From Candidatus Latescibacterota bacterium (GTDB lineage: Bacteria; JAAXHH01): a DNA stretch of 64,000 nucleotides. Of this stretch, positions 25,268 through 35,131 are shown piece after piece; positions within the stretch are counted from its first letter, which is position 1; each line of letters starts with the position of its first letter. Location: assembly GCA_022821085.1 (NCBI GenBank), contig JAJEEG010000006.1, forward strand, positions 248,001 through 312,000, in the 5' to 3' direction. The notes beneath the pieces are model-generated. The model had not been told where the DNA came from. It ran no database searches and saw only the letters and a program-made list of their open reading frames with translations. Position numbers and translations under genes: made by a program.

Positions 25268-25984
25268 ATGAAGAAAGTCCTGCTGCTCGGCGCGTCCGGG
25301 CTCATCGCGCCGCACATCACCCCCGCGCTCGAGAAGGACTACGACCTGCGGCTGGCCGACATCAAGGACCATCCGGACGGGAGGCCCGTCCTCAACGTGG
25401 ATGTGCGTGACTACGGCCAGGTCCGCGAGGCCATGGAGGGCGTGGACGCGGTCATGAACTTCACGGTCCTGCGCCACGACGACACGCTGAGCTTCCAGGT
25501 CAATACCATCGGGGCCTGGAACGTTATGAAAGCCGCGGCCGACGCCGGGATCAGGAAGGTAATCCACACCGGTCCGGCCCAGACCCTCCTGGCCTACGTG
25601 CACGACACGGACATCCCCGTCGACGCGCCCGACGCGCCGTCCACCGACTACTACTTCATCACCAAGCACCTGAGCAACGAGATCGTCCGGAGCTTTGCCC
25701 GCCGCCACGAGATCCACACGGTCTGCTACCTGTTCCAGGGCCTGGCGCCCCGGCCGACCGAGCATACCGGAAAGAACTCGACACGAGGTTTTCTCATTAT
25801 CCACGACGATCTCGCCGTGGCCTGCCGCCAGGGCCTCGAACTTCCCTCGGTGCCCGGCTTCTACCAGGCCTTCAACCTGCATAGTCATTATGGACCGGGT
25901 CAATACAGCCTGGAGAAGGCCGAGCGCATCCTGAGGTACGCGCCGCAGGAGGCGTGGTGGCAGTGGCAGCGGCGGCCGGGTTAG
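25268..25984 (+). CDS. NAD-dependent epimerase/dehydratase
   Basis: 238 residues from ATG 25268; AGAGG precedes it. MKKVLLLGASGLIAPHITPAL is the Rossmann start and DYYFITKHLSNEIV carries an intact YxxxK. AVMNFTVLRHDDTLSFQVNTIGAWNVMKAA and IRKVIHTGPAQTL are also typical. It is short for the family (usually about 300) and lacks most of the C-terminal substrate domain. It is the last gene of the forward run; a reverse-strand pair begins just beyond it. Confidence 0.85.
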   Translation: MKKVLLLGASGLIAPHITPALEKDYDLRLADIKDHPDGRPVLNVDVRDYGQVREAMEGVDAVMNFTVLRHDDTLSFQVNTIGAWNVMKAAADAGIRKVIHTGPAQTLLAYVHDTDIPVDAPDAPSTDYYFITKHLSNEIVRSFARRHEIHTVCYLFQGLAPRPTEHTGKNSTRGFLIIHDDLAVACRQGLELPSVPGFYQAFNLHSHYGPGQYSLEKAERILRYAPQEAWWQWQRRPG

Positions 25985-25992
25985 CGCGTAGG

Positions 25993-26196
25993 TCAGTCTA
26001 CCCGGAGAGAAGGTCTGTTGGTGGGTCTTGGATGCTTCCAGCCACGCCAGATCTTGTCCCGATAACCGCTGGTGAGCTTGATATCGATCTCGATGCCCAT
26101 GGTCAGGATGTCTTCGTCATGCAATGTTTCCAGAATCGTGTTTTTTATGTGTTCAACGACCTCGGGGGTCAGAACCCGGCCTTTCTTCGTCGACAT
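25993..26196 (-). CDS. Small hypothetical protein
   Basis: 67 residues starting MSTKKGRVLTPEVVEHIKNTI, with GGGAGG six bases before the start, which decides against a longer upstream reading. It is charged, with predicted helix then strands (DILTMGIEIDIKLTSGYRDKIWRGW). No family is recognised. It follows the coiled-coil membrane gene at 26213-26467 after 16 bases, so the two probably form a small operon. Confidence 0.7.
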   Translation of the reverse strand: MSTKKGRVLTPEVVEHIKNTILETLHDEDILTMGIEIDIKLTSGYRDKIWRGWKHPRPTNRPSLRVD

Positions 26197-26212
26197 GTAT
26201 GCCTCCCTTCGA

Positions 26213-26467
26213 TTAGTCCAGTAGTAGTTTGATTGTAATGGTGATGAGCAACCCAAAATTCGCAATGATACATGTAATCAGGGTTTTTCTCCACCAGCGG
26301 GCATCGCTTTTCATTTCCTTCAACTGTTCGGCGTTGTATTCAATGAGTTCCCGCATGCCGTCTTCCGATGTCTCAAGACCGGACAGACGGCTTTTGACGC
26401 ACTGGTCCTTGAAGTACACTTCCTCCATCAGTTCTTCCGTGTCTCTTTGGGTTTTATGATTGTTCAT
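26213..26467 (-). CDS. Small coiled-coil protein with C-terminal membrane helix
   Basis: 84 residues. A charged helical part (TEELMEEVYFKDQCVKSRLS, MRELIEYNAEQLKEMKSDAR) leads into one membrane helix, WWRKTLITCIIANFGLLITITIKLLLD. GGAG lies 12 bases before the start. It belongs in layout with the other coiled-coil membrane proteins of this window, though no clear sequence motif is shared. Topology would place the coiled coil in the cytoplasm if inserted tail-first. Confidence 0.75.
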   Translation of the reverse strand: MNNHKTQRDTEELMEEVYFKDQCVKSRLSGLETSEDGMRELIEYNAEQLKEMKSDARWWRKTLITCIIANFGLLITITIKLLLD

Positions 26468-26687
26468 CGTCGGGTTGTGCTCCTATCGGTGTGTGCGTGA
26501 CATCGCTATGTTTATCCATTTATACTGGTTAATTGTGTATCATGATCTGTCATATTGAATCAGTTGGAATTCCGTTAAACATTCTCGCGGACTTTTTAAA
26601 AAAGATGCAGGAAGCATGAAATAAACTCCGATCGGTTTAGTTCAAATTTAGACCGGATTCCTACAGCCAACCAAGGAGAATCACCCC

Positions 26688-27758
26688 ATGTCCAGTAACG
26701 CCCGGACCATTCGCGTATTCGTCGGCACCTACACCCAGACCACCAGCAAGGGCATCTACGTATATGACGTCGATACCGCCACCGGCGTCATGGAATACGT
26801 CAGCCACGTGGGCGGCATCACGAACCCGTCCTTCCTGTGCCTGACGCCGGACGCCCGCTTCCTCTACGCCGTGGGCGAGACGGGCGATCCTCACGGCGGC
26901 GTTTTCGCTTATTCCGTGGACGCGTCCGGCACGCTCACGCCGCTGAACAGCCAGTCGTCCGGGGGCGCCGGGCCCTGCTCCATCGACGTGCACCGGAGCG
27001 GCAAGGCCGTGCTCGCGGCCAATTACGGCGGCGGGTCCGTTTCCTCCTTCCCCGTGAATGACGACGGATCCCTGGGCGAGGCGGCGTCGGTCATCCAGCA
27101 TACCGGTTCGAGCGTCGACCAGAGCCGCCAGCAGGAGCCCCACGCCCACATGATCCGCCACGACCTGGACTACAACTTCGTCTTCTCGCCGGACCTGGGC
27201 ACCGACAAGGTGATGATCTACGCCCTCGACCCGGACACGGCCGTGCTGACGCCCCATGGGGAGGCTTCTGTACCGCCCGGGTCCGGTCCCAGGCACATCG
27301 AGTTCCATCCCAACCGCCGGTTCGCTTACGTGATCAACGAGATGGGCAACACGATCACGGCCTTCGCCTACGACGGGTCGGCCGGCACGCTCACCGCGAT
27401 CGAGACCGTGCCGACGCTGCCCGACGGCTACGACGAGGTCAGCCACACGGCGGACATCCACATCACCGACGACGGACGGTACCTCTACGGATCCAACCGG
27501 GGCCACGACAGCCTGGCCATGTACGCGGTGGACGGGGATTCGGGCCGCCTGTCGCTGCTCGGCATTGTGCCCACGGGCGGCGAGAACCCGCGGAACTTCG
27601 GGATCGACCCGACCAACAGCTTCGTGCTCGTCGGCAACCAGAGCTCGGACACGGTCACCTACCACCGGCTCGACCCGGACACGGGCCTGCTCCATCTCTC
27701 GGGCGTCGTGGCCGAAATCCCCATGGCGGTGTGCCTGAAGATGATCGTGTTGGACTGA
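26688..27758 (+). CDS. Lactonase family protein (6-phosphogluconolactonase YbhE-like)
   Basis: 356 residues, AAGGAG before ATG. A seven-bladed propeller is shown by repeated units: VFVGTYTQTTSKGIYVYDVD, PSFLCLTPDARFLYAVGE, CSIDVHRSGKAVLAANYGGGSVSSFPV, RHIEFHPNRRFAYVINE and FGIDPTNSFVLVGNQSSDTV. These, with QEPHAHMIRHD, mark the Pgl/YbhE lactonase family. It would hydrolyse a sugar lactone in the cytoplasm and fits the sugar-oxidation theme. The acyl-CoA synthetase gene starts ten bases later. Confidence 0.92.
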   Translation: MSSNARTIRVFVGTYTQTTSKGIYVYDVDTATGVMEYVSHVGGITNPSFLCLTPDARFLYAVGETGDPHGGVFAYSVDASGTLTPLNSQSSGGAGPCSIDVHRSGKAVLAANYGGGSVSSFPVNDDGSLGEAASVIQHTGSSVDQSRQQEPHAHMIRHDLDYNFVFSPDLGTDKVMIYALDPDTAVLTPHGEASVPPGSGPRHIEFHPNRRFAYVINEMGNTITAFAYDGSAGTLTAIETVPTLPDGYDEVSHTADIHITDDGRYLYGSNRGHDSLAMYAVDGDSGRLSLLGIVPTGGENPRNFGIDPTNSFVLVGNQSSDTVTYHRLDPDTGLLHLSGVVAEIPMAVCLKMIVLD

Positions 27759-27767
27759 TTTCGGCCC

Positions 27768-30170
27768 ATGAGCGCGCAAGATCGAAGACCCGAATCCGGA
27801 CCGCCGGACCGCACTCAACCGGAACTCGCCCGGCAGGATCCCGCCCGGCAGGACGCTGCCCGGCAGGACCGCGAATGGCGGGCGTTCGTCGAACGGTCGC
27901 GGCGCGAGCCCAAACCCTTCGAGGACCACCTGGAGGCCTTCCGGCGTATATTCGACGGACGCCGCCCGGAGGACGGGCCGCCCGCGGTCTGGGCGCCGGA
28001 CGAGGAGACCGTGCGCCGGTCGAACCTATGGGCCAGCATGGCGGCGGTGGGTATGGACCGCTACGAAGATTTCCACACCTGGTCCGTCCGCGATCCTTCC
28101 GCCTTCTGGACCCACACCCTCGAGCGGCTCGGCATCGTATTCACGCGACCGCCGGACGCCATCCTCGACCTGGCCGGGGGTGTCCGCGACCCCCGGTGGC
28201 TGCCGGGCGCCCTGCTCAACATCGTCGACAGCTGCTTTACCGCCGATCCCGGCCGACCAGCAGTCGTCACGCCCGGTTCGGGCGACCCGGAGGGCCTGGA
28301 CGACCCTCACGATCCTGACGATCCTGACGACCCTCGCGATCCTGACGGCCCGGCCGGCCAGGCGCTCCGCACGACGACCTACGGGGAACTGGAAAGCCTC
28401 GTCAACCGCGTCGCCAACGGCCTGAGCGAGCGGGGCCTTGCGCCGGACCGGGCCATCGCGCTCTACATGCCCCTGAACCGGGCATGCGTGATCGCCTATC
28501 TGGCCATCATCCGCGCGGGTTCGCGGGTCGTCTCCATCGCCGACAGCTTCCCGGCGTCAGAAGTGCGCCGCCGCATGGCCATCGCCGCCGCGAACTGCGT
28601 CGTCACCATGGACCGGTACGTCCACGCGGGCAAGAGCATACCGCTCTACGACACGGTCGTCGAATCCGGCGCGTCCACGATCATCGTCGTGCCGTCCGGT
28701 GGCGACGCGATCGCGCCAGGTGCTTCCCCGGCGGCATCAGACGCGCCTCAGCACCACTGCGGCATCCGCGCATCCGACATCCCCTGGTCCGACCTCCTGT
28801 CCTCCGACGATACCTTCGAATCCGTAATCGGCGACCCCTATCGCACGACCAATATCCTGTTCTCTTCGGGGACCACCGGCGAGCCGAAGGCCGTCCCCTG
28901 GACCCACCTGACCCCCATCAAGAGCGCCATGGACGGATACTTCCACCAGGACATCCACGGCGACGACGTGACGACCTGGCCGACGAATATCGGCTGGATG
29001 ATGGGGCCGTGGCTCATCTACGCCACCCTGGTCAACGGCGCGTGCATGGCCTTGTATCCCGGCGCGTCGAATACCGCCGAATACCTGCGCTTCATCCGGC
29101 GCGCCGGGGTGACGGTGCAGGGCGTCATCCCCTCGCTGGTGCGGACCTGGCGGCGCGCCGGCGTGGCCGATGAGCGGCGCACCGGCGTTTCCGATGGGCA
29201 GCAAGGCGGCGTGGCCGATGGAATCGACTGGCCGTCCATCCGCGTGTTCAGCTCCACGGGCGAGCCCGCCAGCCGGACCGACTACCTGTGGCTCATGAGC
29301 CGGGCCGGATACCGCGCGCCCGTGATCGAGTACCTGGGCGGCACCGAAATCGGGGGCGGCCACCTGGCCTGCACGGTCCTTCAGCCCTGCTCGCCCGCGG
29401 CATTCACCACGGCGAATCTGGGTGTGGATTTCGTTATACTGGAAAAGACCGGCAAGGAGGCCGGGGAGACCGGCTGGGAGGCCGGGGAGACCGGAGAGGC
29501 CGGGGAGGCGGGGAAGGCGGGCAAGGAGGCCGGGGAGGGCGAAACCGGCGAGCTCTTCCTCATGCCGCCCGCCCTGGGCATGTCGCAGCGGCTGCTCAAC
29601 GGAGACCACGACGAAGTCTACTACAATGGCTGTCCGGCAGGTCCCCGGGGCGAGGTCCTGCGCCGGCACGGCGACCACACCAAGCGGCTTTATCACGGCT
29701 ACTACCGGGCCCAGGGACGCGCCGACGACGGGATGAACCTGGGCGGCATCCTGGTCAGCCCCCTGGAACTGGAACGGATCATCGACGGGCATCCCGCCGT
29801 CTATGAGAGTGCGGCCGTGGCGGTGCAGCCCGAGGGGGAAGGGGCGGAAAGACTGGTGGTCTTCGTCGTCGCCGAAGCGGGCGCCGCCGCTGACGCCGAT
29901 CTCGCAGCCGATGCGCTAGATTCGGAACTCGACACCGGCCCGGGTGGCGCCGCCGGGCCCTGGTCGGCCGGTCCACCCGTTGACGCTGAGCCCGACGCCC
30001 GAACGCTCACGCCCGATCTCGACCCCGAAGCACTAAAATCACAACTCCAGGCCATGGTCTCTGCCGGACTCAACCCGCTGTTCAAAATATACCGGGTCGT
30101 TATCGTGGAGGAACTTCCTCACACCGCGTCGGGAAAGCTGATCCGCCGTGTCCTCAGAGACATGACGTAA
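27768..30170 (+). CDS. Acyl-CoA synthetase (AMP-binding) with low-complexity inserts
   Basis: 800 residues. The adenylate-forming core is clear: FSSGTTGEPKAVPWTH, then YLGGTEIGGGHL and a final PHTASGKLIRRVLRD with the catalytic lysine. N-terminal WASMAAVGMDRYEDFHTWSVRDPSAFW resembles acetoacetyl-CoA or AAE17/18-type synthetases. Four repeat-rich inserts stand out: ARQDPARQDAARQD near residue 21, DDPHDPDDPDDPRDPD near 185, a Gly/Glu/Lys/Thr repeat near 560-590 and an Ala/Asp-rich part near 700. These lengthen it by roughly 120 residues over the family. It should activate a short-chain acid to its CoA ester. Confidence 0.88.
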   Translation: MSAQDRRPESGPPDRTQPELARQDPARQDAARQDREWRAFVERSRREPKPFEDHLEAFRRIFDGRRPEDGPPAVWAPDEETVRRSNLWASMAAVGMDRYEDFHTWSVRDPSAFWTHTLERLGIVFTRPPDAILDLAGGVRDPRWLPGALLNIVDSCFTADPGRPAVVTPGSGDPEGLDDPHDPDDPDDPRDPDGPAGQALRTTTYGELESLVNRVANGLSERGLAPDRAIALYMPLNRACVIAYLAIIRAGSRVVSIADSFPASEVRRRMAIAAANCVVTMDRYVHAGKSIPLYDTVVESGASTIIVVPSGGDAIAPGASPAASDAPQHHCGIRASDIPWSDLLSSDDTFESVIGDPYRTTNILFSSGTTGEPKAVPWTHLTPIKSAMDGYFHQDIHGDDVTTWPTNIGWMMGPWLIYATLVNGACMALYPGASNTAEYLRFIRRAGVTVQGVIPSLVRTWRRAGVADERRTGVSDGQQGGVADGIDWPSIRVFSSTGEPASRTDYLWLMSRAGYRAPVIEYLGGTEIGGGHLACTVLQPCSPAAFTTANLGVDFVILEKTGKEAGETGWEAGETGEAGEAGKAGKEAGEGETGELFLMPPALGMSQRLLNGDHDEVYYNGCPAGPRGEVLRRHGDHTKRLYHGYYRAQGRADDGMNLGGILVSPLELERIIDGHPAVYESAAVAVQPEGEGAERLVVFVVAEAGAAADADLAADALDSELDTGPGGAAGPWSAGPPVDAEPDARTLTPDLDPEALKSQLQAMVSAGLNPLFKIYRVVIVEELPHTASGKLIRRVLRDMT

Positions 30171-30214
30171 CCTGGCGTCTGAACGCCTGTGGTCATGCAA
30201 AAGCCCCCGGCCGG

Positions 30215-31117
30215 TTATTGTTTCGATCTGTCCACGTGCCTGAGGTAGGTTTCGCTGGCAAAGAACAGGAAATCGTACGATCGCACCCGGTCGCGCCAAT
30301 TGGTAGCGAGGTGGCGATATGTAAACACCCCCCTGGATTTCGATGGCAGCGTATCCTCTCCGTCATGTGTCACAACGGGCACAATCACATAATCCAGTTG
30401 CTCGCCGTTCTCGTCTTTCCAGACAACCGTGACAATGACGTCGCTGATTTCCGTACCCGTGTTATTCAATATGGTCCCGTTGCCAGTCACATATATACCG
30501 CCTGGGTCCGTGGAGAAGATTGCGCTTTCCTCCAGCAAGATTAAAGGTACCGGTGATAATTCGTCCCTGTCGTCTTCAGGGCGCAGGTCCCTGACTCTGA
30601 CAAAGGCTGTATTGATGAAGAAACCCCAGTCAACATTGGCAATACGATCGTGAACAAGCGTTACATCATGTCGCCCGTTATAAGTGAGCGTTTCTCCTGG
30701 TTCGACTTCTTTCTCATCTTCCGGTTCGATTATCGTAAAGAATACCCTACCAATCCTGGCGCCCTGGGTGTCATTTAAGAATATCCCCAACTGAATGAAA
30801 CTATCCTTCAGCGTATGGTCGGTTATGTTCTTAATGACGAGATGCATCACGGCATGTTTCTGCCCGTTCTCCGCGGTCTCATAATCGAGAATAAACTCTG
30901 ATAACTCGAAGACATATTCGAACGACAACAGACCGGGGATACCCGGCGGGCCTTGAGGCCCGGCCTCCCCCTGTGGCCCCGGTGGACCGGCAGGTCCCTG
31001 AGGGCCTTCGGTTCCGACCCCCGGAATTCCCTGCGGACCTTGAGGACCTGCCGGGCCTGCCGGGCCCTCACATGCCGAGAAAACAAAGAGCACTGAAAAG
31101 AGAACCAGGTATCGCAT
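30215..31117 (-). CDS. Collagen-like lipoprotein
   Basis: 300 residues. [16 protein letters not shown] is a lipoprotein signal with Cys16. Right after it come about 14 Gly-X-Y triplets ([14 protein letters not shown] onwards to about residue 62), a collagen-like stalk. The rest is beta-rich: [44 protein letters not shown], suggestive of Ig-like or FxLYD-like folds. It should be anchored in the outer membrane or periplasm. Two more lipoproteins with the same Cys-Glu-Gly start and stalk occur at 46.3 and 48.2 kb. Confidence 0.85.
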   Translation of the reverse strand: MRYLVLFSVLFVFSACEGPAGPAGPQGPQGIPGVGTEGPQGPAGPPGPQGEAGPQGPPGIPGLLSFEYVFELSEFILDYETAENGQKHAVMHLVIKNITDHTLKDSFIQLGIFLNDTQGARIGRVFFTIIEPEDEKEVEPGETLTYNGRHDVTLVHDRIANVDWGFFINTAFVRVRDLRPEDDRDELSPVPLILLEESAIFSTDPGGIYVTGNGTILNNTGTEISDVIVTVVWKDENGEQLDYVIVPVVTHDGEDTLPSKSRGVFTYRHLATNWRDRVRSYDFLFFASETYLRHVDRSKQ

Positions 31118-31185
31118 CGTTACCCCCTTTGTTCATGTTCAGAACGGTTGGGAAGGATCGCCGTTGCCGCCGGCCTCCACCCCAC

Positions 31186-34100
31186 TCACGGCACCCCGGT
31201 GCTGACGACGACCTTCAGGCCCGGTTCGGGCAGCGTGCGACGCGCGGACACCCGGGATGTTCCCGGCGCCGGCCAGTCACGGAGGAAACCCCGGATTTCA
31301 CCGGTGACCTCATCCAGCAGCAGTGCGGCGGACGAACCGCCTTCCACACCGCTATCCAGGCCGCCGTCCCGACCGCCGTCCAGGCCGCCTTTCTTGCTCA
31401 TCGCTACAATGCCCCCGGGTCCGGACAGTTCGATACGCCCCAGCGCAGCGGGCCAGTCCGCGCTCAGCGGAACCGCGAAGACGAACCCGCCGGCTTCGAC
31501 GTTGCCTTCCCCGCACACGATCTCGTCCATGGCGAAGCTCATATCGAATAGCGTGTTTCCATTGGCGGCCGCCCCGGATATCCGGTAGGGGCCGCGCTCC
31601 GGAGGCAGGGTCGGCGGCGCGTCGACCACGAATGAAGGCTCCAGGTAGAGCGCTCCGTCCTCGTCGACGCCTCCCCAGACCAGCAGGCTCTTGCCGGACG
31701 GCGAGAAGGATGAAACGGAGGGACGGTGCGACGCCCCGGACAACCTGTATTCCATCGACTTCCTGAAATTATAGTCGCTGGTCCAGTCGGGCGGACCGCA
31801 ACCTGACATGTGATCCGGTGTAAACGGCGGCACAAGTTCGTTATTCCAGATATCATATCCCCAGACGCCGATATTTCCATCCGGGTAAGGGTAATTCTCG
31901 TCGATGCCCGTCGGCCTTCCACACGGCGCATGCCCCAGGCTGAAGTTGTGTCCCAGTTCGTGGCCGATGTAGTAGGGATGAAGTTCGGCAACGGAATCGA
32001 GACCAGGCCTGAAGGCCCGTCCCCCTCCGCCGTAGACGATGCCCAGGTAGTACCAGTCCGCGCTGTCCATGGTTCGGGTCATCCGGGTCAGAAGGAGCGT
32101 GGAATGCGTATCTACCGGCTCTTCCGAAACCCATACCGGGCTTCGAGCGTCCACAACCAGCTCGTGTACCGGAAGGTAAGTCATGGTCGGTCTCAGGTAC
32201 TCGGAAGCCGATGTAACGCCGTTGATCTCCGCCAGTAGCGCTTCGTCCGGATTATCCGTCCATACCAGGGGAACCAGGGTCAGTTTCATCGGCGGAATCT
32301 CGTGCACGGCAACGGGGATCGCGCCCGATGCGGGAAGGCGGTCGGGCAACGGTACGGGCGCATCGTGAGTTCCATCCGGATCGATCTCTATGACCATCTC
32401 CAGTGTCGGCTGGATGACCGAACTGGGTATCATCGCGTTGGCCGTGGCTTCAAGGTCTCCCGCGTCGATGAGCGGCGGAATGACCTTGCCTTCGGTCCGC
32501 AGATTCGTGACGTGTACCTGCGCATTGTTCAGGAAGAACCGCGCGGTCATGGGCGGCATGGGCGTTTCTACGGGCGCCGAGATGAATACGCGCAGGAGCG
32601 CTTCTTCTCCCGCCACCAGGGGCACGCTTGATCCCAGGGTCTGGGTCGACTGGGTCAGTACGGCCTTCGAACTCACCACGTTCACCTCCAGACAGGTGTT
32701 TACGCGGGAGTTGGGAATCGTATTGAGCCACTCCCACAGTACAGAATCTACGGGCTCGCACAACCTGGTGAGATCGAGCCGCAGTTCTTCCAGCATCAAT
32801 CCGGTCAGGGCCGCCGGGATTCCTCCGGTGAGTCTGGCGTTATAGGACAGGTCGAGCTTTTTGAGGCTGACCAGACCACCGAACGACTCAGGCACGGCGC
32901 CCGTAAGCTCGTTATCCCGCAAGTCCAATTCCACGAGTTGCCCGAGCCGCCCCAGTTCGGGGGGGATTTCGCCCGTTAAACCGTTCCAGGGCATCTGCAG
33001 CTTCTCGAGATGCTCAAGCGCTCCCAGATCGGGCGGAATGGCCTCCGTCAGTCTGTTTACTCCCAGATCCAGTATGACTAGATGGGAGAGTCGTCCCAAC
33101 TCGGATGGGATGCCTCCCGTCAACCGGTTATTCGAAAGACTCAGTACCTTCAGTTGTTCAAGCTGCCCGAGTTCCGGCGGGATTTCGCCCGATAACGAAT
33201 TGCCGGTCAAATACAGAGACTCGAGCTTTTGCATTTGCCCGATTTCGGAAGGGATGTCGCCGGTCAACCGATTAAGTGCGAGGCTCAGAAAGGTCAATTG
33301 GGAGATTTGCCCCAGTTCGGAGGGGATGCCTCCCGTCAACCGGTTGTTGTAGAGATCGAGGTCGTTGAGTTTTTTGAGTCTCCCGAGCTCCGCCGGTATT
33401 TCACCTGATAACTGGTTGTTTGATATACCCAGTGACGTCAGGGATTCCATCCTCCCCAGCTCCGCCGGTATTGCGCCGGTTAACTGGTTGTTTTCGAGTT
33501 TCAGTCCCTCCAGATTTTCCAGCAGCCCGAGTTCCGCCGGTATTTCTCCGGTCAGCCGGTTAAGGCCGAGATACAGGAGTTTCAGGTTTTTCAGCTCGCC
33601 CAGCGCGGATGGGATATCGCCCGACAACTGGTTGTTATAGAGGTTGATGACCGTGAGGCCGGAGAGTTGCCCCAGTTCGCGAGGTAAACGGCCGGACATT
33701 TCATTCCCGGGAAGCCACAACGACCATATGCGGCCTTCCTGGTCTGTGTCTATACCATGCCAGGTCCTCAGGGGTTCCCCGCTCAGCCAGTTCGTGTTGT
33801 CCGACCAGTTGGGCCCGTCCGTTGCGTTGTACAATGCGATCATAGCCTGCAGATCCGGTCCCGCCTCCTCTGCCGAGACGACGAACCTGGCGATGGCCTC
33901 CGCGTCCCCGGACCGGACCGAAATCCGGGCCGATCCTTCGCCGGTGGCGGTCACCAGCCCGTCCGGACTGACCGTCGCCACGGATTCGTCGCTGCTCGAC
34001 CATTCCATGTCGGCCTCTTCGATGGGATGTTCGTTCCGATCGAGCACGACGGCGGCCAGCCGAATGGTGTCGCCGACGGCCAGGGCCCAGGCTTCTTCCG

Positions 34101-34794
34101 GTCCCAGGACGATACTGGTTGCGGCCTGCAGGACCGTAACGTCGACGGTCTCCTCGATGCTTCCTGATTGCGCGGTTACCTGCGCGGTCCCGTTGCCGGC
34201 CGAGAATACCCATCCGCTGTCGCTGACCGTTGCCACGGCCTCGTCGCTGCTCGACCACGCCACGACGGCCTCTACGATCGGATGTCCGTTCTGGTCCATC
34301 GCGGTCGCGACGACCCGGACCGAATCGCCTATGGCCGTAAACATTGCCTCGCCCGGTTCGACTATCAGTTCGACCACATCCTGCATGACCGCGACTTCGA
34401 TACTCGCTGTCAGGGTCAGGCTGCGCACCGTGATGCGGGCCTTTCCCGGACCTCGCGCCGTCAACAGGCCCCTGTTGGAGTCAATAGCGGCAACGCGCAC
34501 GTTGCTGCTGGACCATACGAGTGGAATGCCCGTCAATGGAGCGTTTCGCTGATCGAACACCGTGGCGGTCAACTGCCGGGTCTGACCGATCGAGTGGAAA
34601 GAGACGGACGAGGGCATGATTTCGATCCGGGTCGCCACCGGCGCCGGTGGCGGAGGCGGGGACGTAGGCGGGGACGTAGGCGGTTGGGGCGGGCGAGCAG
34701 GCTGGGAAGGGCTTTCCTTTCCGCAGGCGGCCAGGACGAACAGGATAAGGCAAACGGCCAACCCGCGAGTACAAGGTGACGGGAAAGAGTACAA
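31186..34794 (-). CDS. Lipoprotein with BIG2, leucine-rich repeat and metzincin-like domains
   Basis: 1202 residues. The lipobox ends at Cys24 (FVLAACGKES), followed by a proline linker. Three BIG2 Ig-like domains follow (for example VVAWSSSDEAVATVSDSGWVF). Residues about 315-690 are a leucine-rich repeat array of about 13 units of plant type (LTGEIPAELGLLENL), opened by LYNATDGPNWSDNTNWLS and closed by a cysteine-bearing cap (RLCEPVDSVLWEWL). The last part has HELGHNFSLGH near 944, a metzincin-like zinc site with serine at the usual glycine place, and a possible Met-turn in DHMSGCG. A surface-anchored protease is likely. Confidence 0.88.
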   Translation of the reverse strand: MYSFPSPCTRGLAVCLILFVLAACGKESPSQPARPPQPPTSPPTSPPPPPAPVATRIEIMPSSVSFHSIGQTRQLTATVFDQRNAPLTGIPLVWSSSNVRVAAIDSNRGLLTARGPGKARITVRSLTLTASIEVAVMQDVVELIVEPGEAMFTAIGDSVRVVATAMDQNGHPIVEAVVAWSSSDEAVATVSDSGWVFSAGNGTAQVTAQSGSIEETVDVTVLQAATSIVLGPEEAWALAVGDTIRLAAVVLDRNEHPIEEADMEWSSSDESVATVSPDGLVTATGEGSARISVRSGDAEAIARFVVSAEEAGPDLQAMIALYNATDGPNWSDNTNWLSGEPLRTWHGIDTDQEGRIWSLWLPGNEMSGRLPRELGQLSGLTVINLYNNQLSGDIPSALGELKNLKLLYLGLNRLTGEIPAELGLLENLEGLKLENNQLTGAIPAELGRMESLTSLGISNNQLSGEIPAELGRLKKLNDLDLYNNRLTGGIPSELGQISQLTFLSLALNRLTGDIPSEIGQMQKLESLYLTGNSLSGEIPPELGQLEQLKVLSLSNNRLTGGIPSELGRLSHLVILDLGVNRLTEAIPPDLGALEHLEKLQMPWNGLTGEIPPELGRLGQLVELDLRDNELTGAVPESFGGLVSLKKLDLSYNARLTGGIPAALTGLMLEELRLDLTRLCEPVDSVLWEWLNTIPNSRVNTCLEVNVVSSKAVLTQSTQTLGSSVPLVAGEEALLRVFISAPVETPMPPMTARFFLNNAQVHVTNLRTEGKVIPPLIDAGDLEATANAMIPSSVIQPTLEMVIEIDPDGTHDAPVPLPDRLPASGAIPVAVHEIPPMKLTLVPLVWTDNPDEALLAEINGVTSASEYLRPTMTYLPVHELVVDARSPVWVSEEPVDTHSTLLLTRMTRTMDSADWYYLGIVYGGGGRAFRPGLDSVAELHPYYIGHELGHNFSLGHAPCGRPTGIDENYPYPDGNIGVWGYDIWNNELVPPFTPDHMSGCGPPDWTSDYNFRKSMEYRLSGASHRPSVSSFSPSGKSLLVWGGVDEDGALYLEPSFVVDAPPTLPPERGPYRISGAAANGNTLFDMSFAMDEIVCGEGNVEAGGFVFAVPLSADWPAALGRIELSGPGGIVAMSKKGGLDGGRDGGLDSGVEGGSSAALLLDEVTGEIRGFLRDWPAPGTSRVSARRTLPEPGLKVVVSTGVP

Positions 34795-35131
34795 GTACCT
34801 TGTCCCTTCTACCTACGCTTGCATTCAGGTTCTGATGATAACACGAAACACCGGCCCGTCTCAACCCGGTATCTCCGTCATGCCAGGCGGTCTGCCAGGA
34901 CCGGCTGGACAGGCTGGGTGGTTTTGATTATAAATATACCGGTTCTTGTATGTAATTTGTGTGTGAAGTGCGGCTCGTTATATGTAATTTGCGCGATATT
35001 GGATGTATGACTGTCTTTTTGCATTGAACCACGCAAAGGCGGGTACTTAGTGTAGTGGAATTTCGGCCGACCGGCGGTCCACGATTAGCGCGGAAACACA
35101 CCGTGAACAGCAGTAGACAGTGGAAAAAAAC
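34795..35131. other. Divergent intergenic region with 11-bp direct repeat
   Basis: 337 bases between divergent genes. TATGTAATTTG occurs at 34949-34959 and 34981-34991, 32 bases apart, in an AT-rich stretch. It lies about 140-180 bases before the kinase-regulator gene and could be a binding site for its winged-helix domain. No strong promoter pair was found. Confidence 0.4.

Noticed and set aside
31186-34794. LRR proteins as type III effectors
   Set aside because: Clear lipoboxes and BIG2 domains show anchoring at the surface, and no secretion system genes are present.
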